Made by a program: the position numbers and the translations under genes. From assembly GCA_015494725.1 (NCBI GenBank), contig WGAR01000157.1:1-13309 (forward strand): a DNA stretch of 13,309 nucleotides, read 5' to 3'. Below the pieces are notes generated by a model. It was not told where the DNA came from and searched no databases. It worked only from the letters and a program-made list of their open reading frames with translations. This DNA is from Thermodesulfobacteriaceae bacterium. GTDB taxonomy: Bacteria; Desulfobacterota; Thermodesulfobacteria; Thermodesulfobacteriales; Thermodesulfobacteriaceae. Numbering within the stretch: position 1 is the first letter of the stretch; each line of letters starts with the position of its first letter. Positions 6,986-13,309 of the stretch are shown here, one piece after another.

Positions 6986-9549
6986 TCCGTTTCTCCTTCA
7001 AGAAGGATTTCGCCCGGTGTGGGCAGGGCCCCCCGGGGAAGGACCGGGGGGTGTCCCTGAAGGTAGGGGCGGGTCTCCTTTCCCACCCGTACGCTGACCT
7101 CCAGTTCTTTCACCGCCCGGATGGCCGGAATCTGGTGAAGAAGACGATAAAAATCCGAGAAATACGGGAACTGCCCAAAGGGAAATCCCTGCCGATCAAA
7201 GTTTCCCTGCACCGGGTGTAGAAAATTCCGAAGCTTGTCCTGAGCCAGAGACAGGGCCCGTCGCAGAGAGACCCCGGGTTCTAGGATTAGCCGGGCCTTT
7301 ACCTCCACCGGGACATAGACAGGGTCCCTTATCTCCAGGTCCCCTAGGGTGAGAGGCAGGGCCCCGGCCAGTCTTTCCCGGATCCTCTCCTCCAGCCCCC
7401 GGGATATCCGGGGTGAAGGATCCTCGGCTCGGGGAAGAACGTAAAGGAGGAGAGTGGACCCGAGGATCTCCGGCAGAAGGCGTTTTATTCCCTCTATCTG
7501 GCTTAAAAGGTCTTCGAGATCGTTCCGGGTAAGGGCACGGTAACGATGGCGAAGGCCGGCGGGTAGCTGCTCCAGAAGGGTTTCCGGGGGCACCCGGGTC
7601 CTTCCACCCACCGCGGCTTCGATCTGATGTACCCCTTCCACAAAGGGCGGGGGAGAAACCACCTCCTGGAGGCTTCCCGCGGGAAGATTCCCCCGGTCTC
7701 CGTGGTGGCTTAGGTAATCCACCTGGATTACGGCCCCGCGCTTCGGAATGGCTCCGTGAACCCCGTCCCCAAACCGCAGGCGCCCCTCCTCGGGATCCAG
7801 TTCCACCACCTCATCCCCGGGGCCGAAGGGACGGAGATCGTCCACCACCCTCCAGCTGCGACCGTTTACCTGAACCCGGACCCTTCCGGCCAGGGGTTTC
7901 AGTTGCAATGTCTGACCCGGCTGTCCGGTGCTCCGGGACAGGAACCGGAGGCCCTCTCCCTCGCGCACCGGCAAGGCGTTGAGATACAGGCCCTCTATCC
8001 GGGATCTCCGGAAGACTTCCCCCCTGAGGACCAGACGTACCCAGGCTCCCTCCTCTCCGAAAAGGGTCCGGGGGGAAAAGTCCTCCGGAAGATAAAGATA
8101 CAGAAATCCCGGACCTCGGAGCCTTCGGGTCGTATCCCTGAAACTCACGGCCCGGAAACCGGAAGCCGTGGAAACTTCCACCCTTTGAAGGATCTCCTCC
8201 GGGGCTTCACCGGCAAAATAAAGACTGACCGGACCACCGGAGCAGGGATTCTCCAGCCGGAGATAAAGAGCGGCTTCCTTTGGGGATAATCCGTGTTCCG
8301 GAGCCTTCTGAGGGAAAGAGTCTCCCTTCTCTCCCAGATTGGAGATCTGGATTTCCTCCGGAGAGAAGGAACCCCCGGCCAGGAAAAAGGAAAAGCTCAA
8401 ATAGTAATCCGGGCTTCGGCCTTCGTCCGGGGGAACAAAGGGCCCCTGATAACGGATCCGGATCCACCGGGCCCAGACCCGGTTTACCTCGGTAGGAGCC
8501 AGGTCCCCGGGCAGAAGGATCTCCCTGTTCCGGAGTGAAAGGGTTTTCCAGGTTTCTCCATCGAAGTATTCCCAGGACAGATCCGCCAGGCGAATCCCGT
8601 GGGTCTCTATTCGACAGCGTGTTCCGGGCAGGAGCCAGAATCCACCCAGATAGAGACTTGCTCCGGGCAGCGGTGGCTGGCCCAGAGGATTGCGCAGGGC
8701 CAGGTGCTCCTGCGCCTCCTCCGGAGCATAGATCCGGGGGCCGAGGCCCAGCGCCCCCAGAAACAGGGGTTCTTCGGGTTCCAGAGGACGATCTCCGCAG
8801 AAAATATGGGTTATCCTTCGAGGACCGGGAAGCAAAAAGAATTCCTCTCCGGGGACCGGGTGGGTGCTTTCTCCATAAAGATAGAAATATTTCCCCCGGG
8901 TATCCTCCAGGGGCAAAAGATCCCGGGGCAGGGAGAAGTATCCCTTCTCCGGCCGAAGGGGACGGCGGCCGTTCTTCCCCTCCGCAAAGAGGGCTAGGCC
9001 TCCCGGTGGTTCCGTGAATTGCAGGGCAAATCTCTGCCCCGGGGAAAGGATCTCCCGGGAGAAACGGACCCGGAAGGCGAAGCGCCGTCCCGGCGGCAGG
9101 TCCTCCGGATCCAGTCCCTCCCCGCGCAGGATCGTGCCTACCTCCGCCACATAGTTTTCCCCGGGAAGATAAAGATAGGCCGCGGAGAACCCACCGGGCA
9201 GGGCCAGGATTTCTTCCTCAGTTTCAAAAGAGATCTCTCCGGCCGCCACCGCCAGCCCTCTTTCCAGGACCAGGGGCTCGGGAGCATGTTCGGAGATCCT
9301 CAAGGCCACCACGGTCCGTGCGGGTTCCGGGTCCGGAACCCCTACCCCCAGGAGGGAATAGAGGTGCAGGAGCACCTTGGAGGGTAAGGCCTCCGAGGCC
9401 TCCCGGGCCTCCTCCAGCCTGCGGGCCAGGAACTCCAGAATTCCTCCCAGGACCGGATCCCGGGGCGACCAGGAAGGGTCCCTTCCCAGGGCCGCCCCCA
9501 GGGCCTGAAGGAGAAGGGAACGAAGATCTCGATCCAGGAGCAGGCTCAT
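6982..9549 (-). CDS. Large baseplate J protein (Afp11-like)
   Basis: The 855-residue product fits the large baseplate assembly protein J family (Afp11, T4 gp6-like). Its core motif FGDGVHGAIPKRGAVIQVDY at 593-612 is followed by GNLPAG (620-625), the most characteristic J-family signature. RALTRNDLEDLL at 671-682 matches the 'RAVT-x-EDYE' helix that follows it. Earlier, WEYFDGETWKTL (326-337) and RWIRIRY (361-367) are the usual beta-domain motifs of large J proteins in CIS clusters. The N-terminal 70 residues are helical. The C-terminal part (about 745-825) has the strand-helix pattern of the gp6 core. In the particle it forms the wedge backbone that links the central spike to the sheath. The ATG overlaps the gp25 stop (ATGA) and has a GGAGG site. 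Length is normal for the family. Confidence 0.9.
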   Translation of the reverse strand: MSLLLDRDLRSLLLQALGAALGRDPSWSPRDPVLGGILEFLARRLEEAREASEALPSKVLLHLYSLLGVGVPDPEPARTVVALRISEHAPEPLVLERGLAVAAGEISFETEEEILALPGGFSAAYLYLPGENYVAEVGTILRGEGLDPEDLPPGRRFAFRVRFSREILSPGQRFALQFTEPPGGLALFAEGKNGRRPLRPEKGYFSLPRDLLPLEDTRGKYFYLYGESTHPVPGEEFFLLPGPRRITHIFCGDRPLEPEEPLFLGALGLGPRIYAPEEAQEHLALRNPLGQPPLPGASLYLGGFWLLPGTRCRIETHGIRLADLSWEYFDGETWKTLSLRNREILLPGDLAPTEVNRVWARWIRIRYQGPFVPPDEGRSPDYYLSFSFFLAGGSFSPEEIQISNLGEKGDSFPQKAPEHGLSPKEAALYLRLENPCSGGPVSLYFAGEAPEEILQRVEVSTASGFRAVSFRDTTRRLRGPGFLYLYLPEDFSPRTLFGEEGAWVRLVLRGEVFRRSRIEGLYLNALPVREGEGLRFLSRSTGQPGQTLQLKPLAGRVRVQVNGRSWRVVDDLRPFGPGDEVVELDPEEGRLRFGDGVHGAIPKRGAVIQVDYLSHHGDRGNLPAGSLQEVVSPPPFVEGVHQIEAAVGGRTRVPPETLLEQLPAGLRHRYRALTRNDLEDLLSQIEGIKRLLPEILGSTLLLYVLPRAEDPSPRISRGLEERIRERLAGALPLTLGDLEIRDPVYVPVEVKARLILEPGVSLRRALSLAQDKLRNFLHPVQGNFDRQGFPFGQFPYFSDFYRLLHQIPAIRAVKELEVSVRVGKETRPYLQGHPPVLPRGALPTPGEILLEGETE

Positions 9550-9935
9550 CGTTCCTCCAGATAGAAGGGGTAAACCAGATTGTGGCGGCTATTGGTACGC
9601 CGGATCCGATAGATCACCTCCACCAGTACGCAGCCCTCGGTGCTGTGGACCCGGGCCCTGACCTCCTCTACCAGGATGCGAGGTTCAAAACGCCGCAGGG
9701 CCTCCTTCACCCGGTTTTCCATCCGGGAAAGAGTGACCGTATTCAACGGGCCGAAGAGGAGATCCTCCACCGCACAGCCGAAATCCGGCCGGGTGACTCT
9801 CTCCCCCGGGCGGGTCCTCAGGATGAGACGGATACTCTGGGCGATGCTTTCCTCCCCGGAAACGAGTTGCAGGCGATCGTCCTCCGGATTCAGCCTCAGG
9901 GGATGGGCCAGTCCGCGTCCCAGAAAATCATCCAT
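9546..9935 (-). CDS. gp25-like baseplate wedge protein (Afp9-like)
   Basis: This 129-residue protein is a GPW/gp25 family member. The key stretch runs from EESIAQSIRLIL (28-39) through TRPGERVTRPDFGCAVEDLL (41-60), corresponding to the family's conserved 'QSI-x-IL-x-T-x-GER-x-x-P-x-FG' pattern. In T4, R-type pyocins, T6SS (TssE) and Afp/PVC this protein sits in the baseplate wedge and touches the first sheath layer, linking baseplate change to contraction. Size is typical. The ATG follows a GGGAGG site and lies three bases after the PAAR stop; its TGA overlaps the next ATG (ATGA). T6SS TssE is an alternative in the same superfamily, but the neighbours (tube-LysM, J proteins, tail protein I) argue for a phage-tail or extracellular CIS type. 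Confidence 0.92.
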   Translation of the reverse strand: MDDFLGRGLAHPLRLNPEDDRLQLVSGEESIAQSIRLILRTRPGERVTRPDFGCAVEDLLFGPLNTVTLSRMENRVKEALRRFEPRILVEEVRARVHSTEGCVLVEVIYRIRRTNSRHNLVYPFYLEER

Positions 9936-9938
9936 GTT

Positions 9939-10205
9939 CTATCCTCCCACCAGGATAGTGAACTCCCCGGTCAGGACCTGGGCTCCACAGGGCAGAGGAT
10001 CCTGGACCCGGCCGGCAGGCCCGCCCTGGACCAGGAGCCGGGTTCCGGTGGCCAGCAGTGCCCCCGGAGGATGAAAGGGCAGGGGACACACGTGATTGCT
10101 CCCCAGGAAAGCCACCGGTAGCCCCCCGGCCAACACCTGGGTGGCTCCGGGAGGAAGTAGCCTTCCCCCATGGGTGGAAAGATCGGTCCAGCGAGCCAGA
10201 AACAT
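9939..10205 (-). CDS. PAAR-type spike tip protein (Afp10-like)
   Basis: An 88-residue, Gly/Pro-rich protein made of repeated short turns and strands with the PAAR pattern: VLAGGLPVAFLGSNHVC at 24-40, LLVQGGPAGRVQD at 57-69 and an ending CGAQVLTGEFTILVGG. PAAR proteins form a small cone with a bound Zn or Fe at the point, capping the spike trimer for membrane penetration. Candidate metal ligands are His12, His38 (or Cys40), His45 and Cys73, which fits the usual His/Cys set. There is no C-terminal toxin extension. I chose the ATG at 10205 because TTAGGAGGTGCCT lies just before it; an in-frame GTG two codons upstream would overlap that site. The gene follows the beta-helix spike gene by nine bases, the natural neighbour for a tip. 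Confidence 0.87.
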   Translation of the reverse strand: MFLARWTDLSTHGGRLLPPGATQVLAGGLPVAFLGSNHVCPLPFHPPGALLATGTRLLVQGGPAGRVQDPLPCGAQVLTGEFTILVGG

Positions 10206-10214
10206 AGGCACCTC

Positions 10215-10814
10215 CTAATTGATCCTCACCAGAGATCCGCGGAGTACCAGCTCCGTATCCGCGGATACCTCTATACGCGTTCCCTGGAGATGAATCTCCT
10301 GGGCCTCTATCTCCATCCGGAAGGCCCCCTTGACTCGCAGGGAAGGCGGGTCCTCCTGGAACACGATCTCGTTGCCCGCGGCATCGCGAATCACCACCTC
10401 CCCGGAGTCCTTGAGCTGGATCTCCCTTCCCCCGGAGGAACGCAGGGTTACCTCTCCCTCCCCGTCGTGCAGGATCACTTCGTGACCGCTGCGGGAGCGG
10501 ATGATGCGTCGTTTCGGTTCCGCCGGGGGTTTGTCCTTTCCGTTCCACAGGGCGCCCAGGACTACCGGGTGTTCCAGTTCTCCGTTCTCAAAGGCCACCA
10601 GGACCTCGTCTCCTGTTTCCGGCAGGAAGAAGGCCCCGGCGTCGTTGCCTGCGGCAAAGGAAACCACCCGGGCCCAGAAACTCTCGTCCCTGGTGCCCCG
10701 CCAGGGAAAGGTTACCTTTACCCGGCCCAGTCCCTCCGGATCCCGATGGTCCGTCACAATGGCCACATAGATCCCGTAAAGTTTTTCCGGGGATGGATCC
10801 TCAAAAAACCTCAT
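10215..10814 (-). CDS. Spike protein, gp5/gpV-like OB fold plus beta-helix (C-terminal half of VgrG/Afp8)
   Basis: This 199-residue protein has an OB-fold at about 12-92: LYGIYVAIVTDHRDPEGLGR, a WARVV strand, then FFLPETGDEVLVAFENGE and HPVVLGALWN, which are classic gp5/VgrG and baseplate-V motifs. From about 103 onward, short repeats (GHEVILHDGEGEVTLRSSGG, GREIQLKDSGEVVIRDAAG, GNEIVFQED) alternate with the pattern of a trimeric beta-helix needle, ending VLRGSLVRIN. It lacks the gp27-like half, which is encoded by the gene before it; the two overlap by ATGA. Three copies would form the needle below the hub and carry the PAAR tip encoded next. An SD-like AGAGGGG lies seven bases before the ATG. 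There is no lysozyme domain as in T4 gp5 and no effector extension. Confidence 0.88.
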   Translation of the reverse strand: MRFFEDPSPEKLYGIYVAIVTDHRDPEGLGRVKVTFPWRGTRDESFWARVVSFAAGNDAGAFFLPETGDEVLVAFENGELEHPVVLGALWNGKDKPPAEPKRRIIRSRSGHEVILHDGEGEVTLRSSGGREIQLKDSGEVVIRDAAGNEIVFQEDPPSLRVKGAFRMEIEAQEIHLQGTRIEVSADTELVLRGSLVRIN

Positions 10815-11917
10815 TTTTGACCCCTCTTCAGTTTCATGCGCAGATGGTATCCCCCCTCCCCGATCTGATGGGTGGCCTGAGTTACCAGAAAGGCCCCCTC
10901 AAGGGCCGTGCCGCCGGGGCCCCGGCCCAGAGGCAGACCCTTCACCTCCACCCGATCTCCGGCCTGGATCTCCGGGAGCCCCAGACTCTCGGCCTCCACC
11001 TGGAGAAGGGTGCGATGTTTCCGGAGAAGGGCCTGGGCTCGACTCCGGGCCTCCTGCCGGTCCCGAACCGGCAGGGACACCTCCAGGGTAGGAGGCGAAG
11101 GCCAGAGGATCCGGATTTCTTCGGTGGCACCTCCCTCCCGGGCCTCGGCCTGCCCCTGGATCTCCTTTTTTCGCATCGGGTCCCAGCCCCTCACCACCAC
11201 CCGGGAGATCATTCCGCTGAGATCGAACTGCGGGGTAAAGGAACGAAGCTCCCGCCCGAAAAGAAGCTCGTGCCTCCGACCGTGCCGGTGGGCCTCCTCC
11301 GGATTTACGAAACAGAAAACGGTCTTTTCTTCCTCCTGATCCAGACGGCTATAAAGAAGATATCCGTTCCGTTCAGCCAGCCGTTTCAGAAACTGGTAAT
11401 CGAATTCCTCCTGTTTCTGTTGGACCTTGGGATGTCGGTTTTCGGTCTCCTGGATGATCTTTCTCTCAAAGACCGGGTAAAGATCCACTACCTGTCGCAC
11501 CACCTCGTGATCCCGGACCTGACTGAAACCGCCCCGATGCCGGGAGGAAAGGGCCCGTCCTTTCATAAGCAGGAAAAGAAAATCCTGAGCCTCCAGATGG
11601 ATCTCCCCGATGGAGTCCACGGAAAGGGAATAGGAGATAGAGGTGAGGCACCCTCGGAAGATCAGGAGACGGGTTCCCCCGTAACCGGCCCGGGCCTCCA
11701 CCCGGCCCCCGAGCCGGAAAAAGGAAAGGGCCTCCTCCAGCCACAGGGCCAGGTCTTTTTCCGTGCCGGCCCGGAAAACGGAAAAACTCAAGCGTGCTGA
11801 GGCCTCCACCGACTGTTCCACCGTAATCTGGTGGCAAATGAACCCCCGGGGACCGGGCTCCTCCCCCTCCACCTTTAGGGAAAACCCCGGAGCATAGAAA
11901 CGCAGTTCCTCACGCAT
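10811..11917 (-). CDS. Spike hub protein, gp27/gpD-like (N-terminal half of VgrG/Afp8)
   Basis: The 368-residue protein resembles phage late-control D and VgrG/Pvc8 hub proteins. Best evidence is EFDYQFLKRLAERNGYLLYS at 171-190, the 'F-FL-x-R-L-A-x-x-N-G' helix of this family. A beta-rich N-terminal region (VEQSVEASARLSFSVF, 33-48, and RVEARAGYGGTRLLIFRG, 72-89) and a C-terminal barrel with AGDRVEVKG (319-327) also fit. Three copies would form the pseudo-sixfold hub between tube and needle. It has no OB fold or needle; these are in the following gene, whose ATG overlaps this TGA. The start is the ATG at 11917, supported by GGGAGGGGTGACA; a longer frame to 11998 reads an unlikely extension inside the LysM gene. 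It overlaps that gene by eight bases. Confidence 0.84.
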   Translation of the reverse strand: MREELRFYAPGFSLKVEGEEPGPRGFICHQITVEQSVEASARLSFSVFRAGTEKDLALWLEEALSFFRLGGRVEARAGYGGTRLLIFRGCLTSISYSLSVDSIGEIHLEAQDFLFLLMKGRALSSRHRGGFSQVRDHEVVRQVVDLYPVFERKIIQETENRHPKVQQKQEEFDYQFLKRLAERNGYLLYSRLDQEEEKTVFCFVNPEEAHRHGRRHELLFGRELRSFTPQFDLSGMISRVVVRGWDPMRKKEIQGQAEAREGGATEEIRILWPSPPTLEVSLPVRDRQEARSRAQALLRKHRTLLQVEAESLGLPEIQAGDRVEVKGLPLGRGPGGTALEGAFLVTQATHQIGEGGYHLRMKLKRGQK

Positions 11918-12566
11918 TGTCACCCCTCCCGGGAGGAAGCCTGAGCAGGGTGCCGGCCGGTACCTCCAGGGGATTGCGGATCCGGTTCTCCCGGGCAATG
12001 AGTCTCCAGGCCGAAAGGGTCCCGTATTCTCGAAAGGCCAGCAGGAAAAGGTTTTCGTCCTCGCGCAGGAGATGAAGTTTGCTTATATCCGCGGATTCCG
12101 GCGACCGTTCCTCCCTCTGCTCCTCCGGGGTGAGATAACGTTTCAGGGTAAGGCGGAGACGTACCCTTACCGGAAGTCCCTGATGATCGAAGAGGACGAA
12201 ACGCTTGGTCAATTTTTCCACCACCGCCCGGGGCAGGATCTCCCGCCCCCAGGAAAAGGAGACCAGGGGAGGAGCATGGAGGGAGGGATCCACGGAAAGG
12301 GTCTTCTCCAGGCGGGCCAGCCGTTCCAACAAAGGGGGCCTCTGTCCAGAGGGAGGAGGCAGGGTATCGTCCAATAGGAATTCCAGAGAGACCGTTTCCC
12401 CTTCCCCGCTAAGGAACTGGAGCAGAGGGGCGGAGAGTTCCGGAAAATTGACCACCTGAAAGCGATTGCCAGTTTCCACGGTGTATTCCGCCGGGTTAAA
12501 ATCAAAGACGAATTCCTGCCCGGCGTTTTTCCCGTTGAGGATCCGGAGTACGGCTTTGGACGGCAT
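11910..12566 (-). CDS. Tube-associated LysM protein (Afp7-like)
   Basis: This 218-residue protein has two parts. The N-terminal part (about 1-140) matches the CIS tube-associated family that includes Afp7, with FNPAEYTVETGNRFQ at 23-37 and LLQFLSGEGETVSLEFLLDD at 48-67. The C-terminal part (about 164-212) is a LysM domain: KLHLLREDENLFLLAFREYG, then AWRLIARENRIRNP and LEVPAGTLLRLP. In Afp and PVC particles this protein sits between tube and spike hub or baseplate, and its LysM-like domain corresponds to T4 gp53. It is a strong marker for extracellular CIS over T6SS. The start is the ATG at 12566, which overlaps the tube stop as TGATG, with GAGAGGG seven bases upstream. A longer frame to 12653 would lie inside the tube gene and is less likely. 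No signal peptide is seen, so the LysM is structural, not a wall-anchoring secretion signal. Confidence 0.88.
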   Translation of the reverse strand: MPSKAVLRILNGKNAGQEFVFDFNPAEYTVETGNRFQVVNFPELSAPLLQFLSGEGETVSLEFLLDDTLPPPSGQRPPLLERLARLEKTLSVDPSLHAPPLVSFSWGREILPRAVVEKLTKRFVLFDHQGLPVRVRLRLTLKRYLTPEEQREERSPESADISKLHLLREDENLFLLAFREYGTLSAWRLIARENRIRNPLEVPAGTLLRLPPGRGDNA

Positions 12567-13009
12567 CAGACCCTCTCTACCCCGGTATAAACCAGCTCCA
12601 GACTCTCCAGGGCCACTCCGGATTGGTCGGCCTTCAACTCCGGTCCGGTCCATTTCACCGGATAGGCCCCGGTTACAGCCAGACGCAGGGCCTCCTGCCC
12701 GCCTTCATCCAGCATGACCAGATAAAGGGTGCGCACCTCCAGAGGCCCCTGAAAGGAAAGGGCCCGGCGTATCCGATCAAACCATTCCCAGAGTTCCGCC
12801 CGGCAGATTCCTCGGCGAAGGACCAGGGTCCCGGCCTTGACCCCCTTGGGTAACCGATGTACCAGCTCATTGACCCCTCCTTCTACCACCTCCTCCACCT
12901 CCAGCGAGAGTTCCAATCCGGAGACCTCCTGAAAACCGGCCACCAGGAGACCCTCACATTCCACCAGGAAGCGGTGGGCCAGGAGAGGATCCCTACGGGA
13001 ACCTAACAT
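12566..13009 (-). CDS. CIS tail tube protein (gp19-like, Afp1/Afp5-like)
   Basis: The 147-residue product matches the T4 gp19-like tail tube family. Visible signatures are DPLLAHRFLVECEGLLVAGF at 7-26, EVSGLE (28-33), the LPKGVKAGTLVLRRGI run (53-68) followed by LWEWFDRIRR, LVMLDEGGQEALRLAVTGAY (95-114), PVKWTGPEL (115-123) and VALESLELVYTGVERV at the end. Stacked hexameric rings of this protein form the inner tube driven out on contraction. The ATG at 13009 is chosen because AGAGGGGGT precedes it; an in-frame TTG at 13063 adds an unlike tail within the upstream gene. Its position just before the LysM gene suggests it is the baseplate-proximal tube copy (like Afp5), with others perhaps upstream of the window. 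Confidence 0.92.
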   Translation of the reverse strand: MLGSRRDPLLAHRFLVECEGLLVAGFQEVSGLELSLEVEEVVEGGVNELVHRLPKGVKAGTLVLRRGICRAELWEWFDRIRRALSFQGPLEVRTLYLVMLDEGGQEALRLAVTGAYPVKWTGPELKADQSGVALESLELVYTGVERV

Positions 13010-13309
13010 GCAGATACCCCCTCTTCTGAAGTTCCCTGCGCCAGCGTTCCATAAAGGGCTCAAAGAGGACCTCCACCAGATGCCGGATCTCCGGAAGACT
13101 CAGGGTAAAGGTGGAACCGGAGTTCCCTTTCTCCGACCAGAACGGCCGAGACCGAGGATCCTCCGGGACTTCCGCCTCCCGAACCCTTCCGGAAGTCCTG
13201 TCCCCGGGGATCTCCCGGTGGAAATACCGGGCATAGATCAGGGAAAGCGGCGGTTCCTTCCCGCCCCCGGGGCCTTCTCCTGCCGCAATCCCGCCTTTTT
13301 CTCCGGGCC
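12993..13309 (-). CDS. Partial gene upstream of the tube gene, unknown function
   Basis: On the minus strand one frame stays open from the window edge to a TAG at 12995-12993, giving at least 104 residues with the N-terminus missing; the other two frames hit stops by about 13060 and 13100. It overlaps the tube gene start by 17 bases. The first 20 visible residues are Gly/Pro/Glu-rich (for example GEGPGGGKEPP). Then come LIYARYFHREI and a C-terminal amphipathic helix (LPEIRHLVEVLFEPFMERW, then RRELQKRG). I do not recognise it with certainty. Short proteins ending in such a helix do occur near tube genes in CIS clusters, so a small assembly or chaperone-like role is possible. Its place in the operon is firm; its function is unknown. 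Confidence 0.65.
   Translation of the reverse strand, partial: PGEKGGIAAGEGPGGGKEPPLSLIYARYFHREIPGDRTSGRVREAEVPEDPRSRPFWSEKGNSGSTFTLSLPEIRHLVEVLFEPFMERWRRELQKRGYLHVRFP

Noticed and set aside
9318..10121. A 267-codon plus-strand open frame over the J, gp25 and PAAR genes
   Set aside because: It spans three well-supported minus-strand genes and its product is Pro/Gly-rich shadow sequence.
9928..10548. A 206-codon minus-strand frame across PAAR and needle genes
   Set aside because: It overlaps two recognised families in another frame, is low complexity and has no matching motif.
10811..11998. A longer start for the spike hub gene at 11998
   Set aside because: The extra 27 residues lie in the LysM gene and look unlike the family; the ATG at 11917 has a strong ribosome-binding site.
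3275..13309. Type VI secretion system
   Set aside because: gp25, PAAR and VgrG-like parts are shared with T6SS, but the LysM tube protein, two J proteins and tail protein I are phage-tail or extracellular CIS features, and no Tss membrane-complex gene is present in the window.
1..13309. CRISPR arrays, tRNA or rRNA genes, insertion sequences
   Set aside because: I saw no regularly spaced repeats, cloverleaf-like sequence, rRNA segment, transposase or terminal inverted repeats; the frequent TCCGG and GGAGG words are compositional.

Overview
The window is GC-rich, and every supported gene lies on the minus strand. Reading therefore runs from high to low coordinates. It holds most of the tube, spike and baseplate part of a contractile injection system (CIS) of the extracellular, Afp/PVC/MAC-like kind, followed by a metallophosphoesterase and two housekeeping genes, purF and a truncated ubiD-family gene. 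The proteins are rich in Glu, Arg, Leu and Pro, and arginine is often encoded by AGG/AGA. PurF is of the iron-sulfur type and a UbiD-family decarboxylase follows it. Together these suggest an anaerobic, probably thermophilic bacterium, perhaps of the Thermodesulfobacteriota. This placement is inference from composition and protein style, not proof.

Layout in transcription order: a partial Gly/Pro-rich protein of unknown role (12993-13309, runs off the window); tail tube protein (12566-13009); tube-associated LysM protein, Afp7-like (11910-12566); spike base, gp27/gpD-like (10811-11917); spike OB-fold plus beta-helix, gp5/gpV-like (10215-10814); PAAR tip (9939-10205); gp25-like baseplate wedge protein (9546-9935); large baseplate J protein, Afp11-like (6982-9549); smaller baseplate J-like protein, Afp12-like (6155-6985); a propeller-like plus tail-protein-I fusion (4605-6164); a YFFGKLL-motif conserved tail-cluster protein (3275-4579); a calcineurin-like metallophosphoesterase (1893-3260); purF (462-1835); and the N-terminal 152 residues of a UbiD-family decarboxylase (1-458).

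The CIS genes are packed tightly. Four junctions are ATGA or TGATG overlaps, two more starts overlap the upstream gene by 8 and 10 bases, and nearly every start has a strong Shine-Dalgarno sequence. This points to one translationally coupled operon. The products would assemble as a central spike (gp27-like hub, gp5-like needle, PAAR tip) joined to the tube by the LysM protein, and ringed by a wedge baseplate of gp25, two J proteins and the tail-I fusion. Sheath, tape measure, AAA+ ATPase, tube terminator and any toxin cargo are not in the window and would be expected upstream of 13309 or elsewhere. No capsid, terminase, integrase, lysis or T6SS membrane-complex gene is visible here.

The points most worth a second look are the spike split into two genes, the propeller-like/tail-I fusion read from a TTG start, the unusual protein in the usual fibre position, the metallophosphoesterase tied to the cluster's 3' end, and possible read-through into purF-ubiD. 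No gap between genes exceeds 57 bases, so there is no large unexplained stretch.
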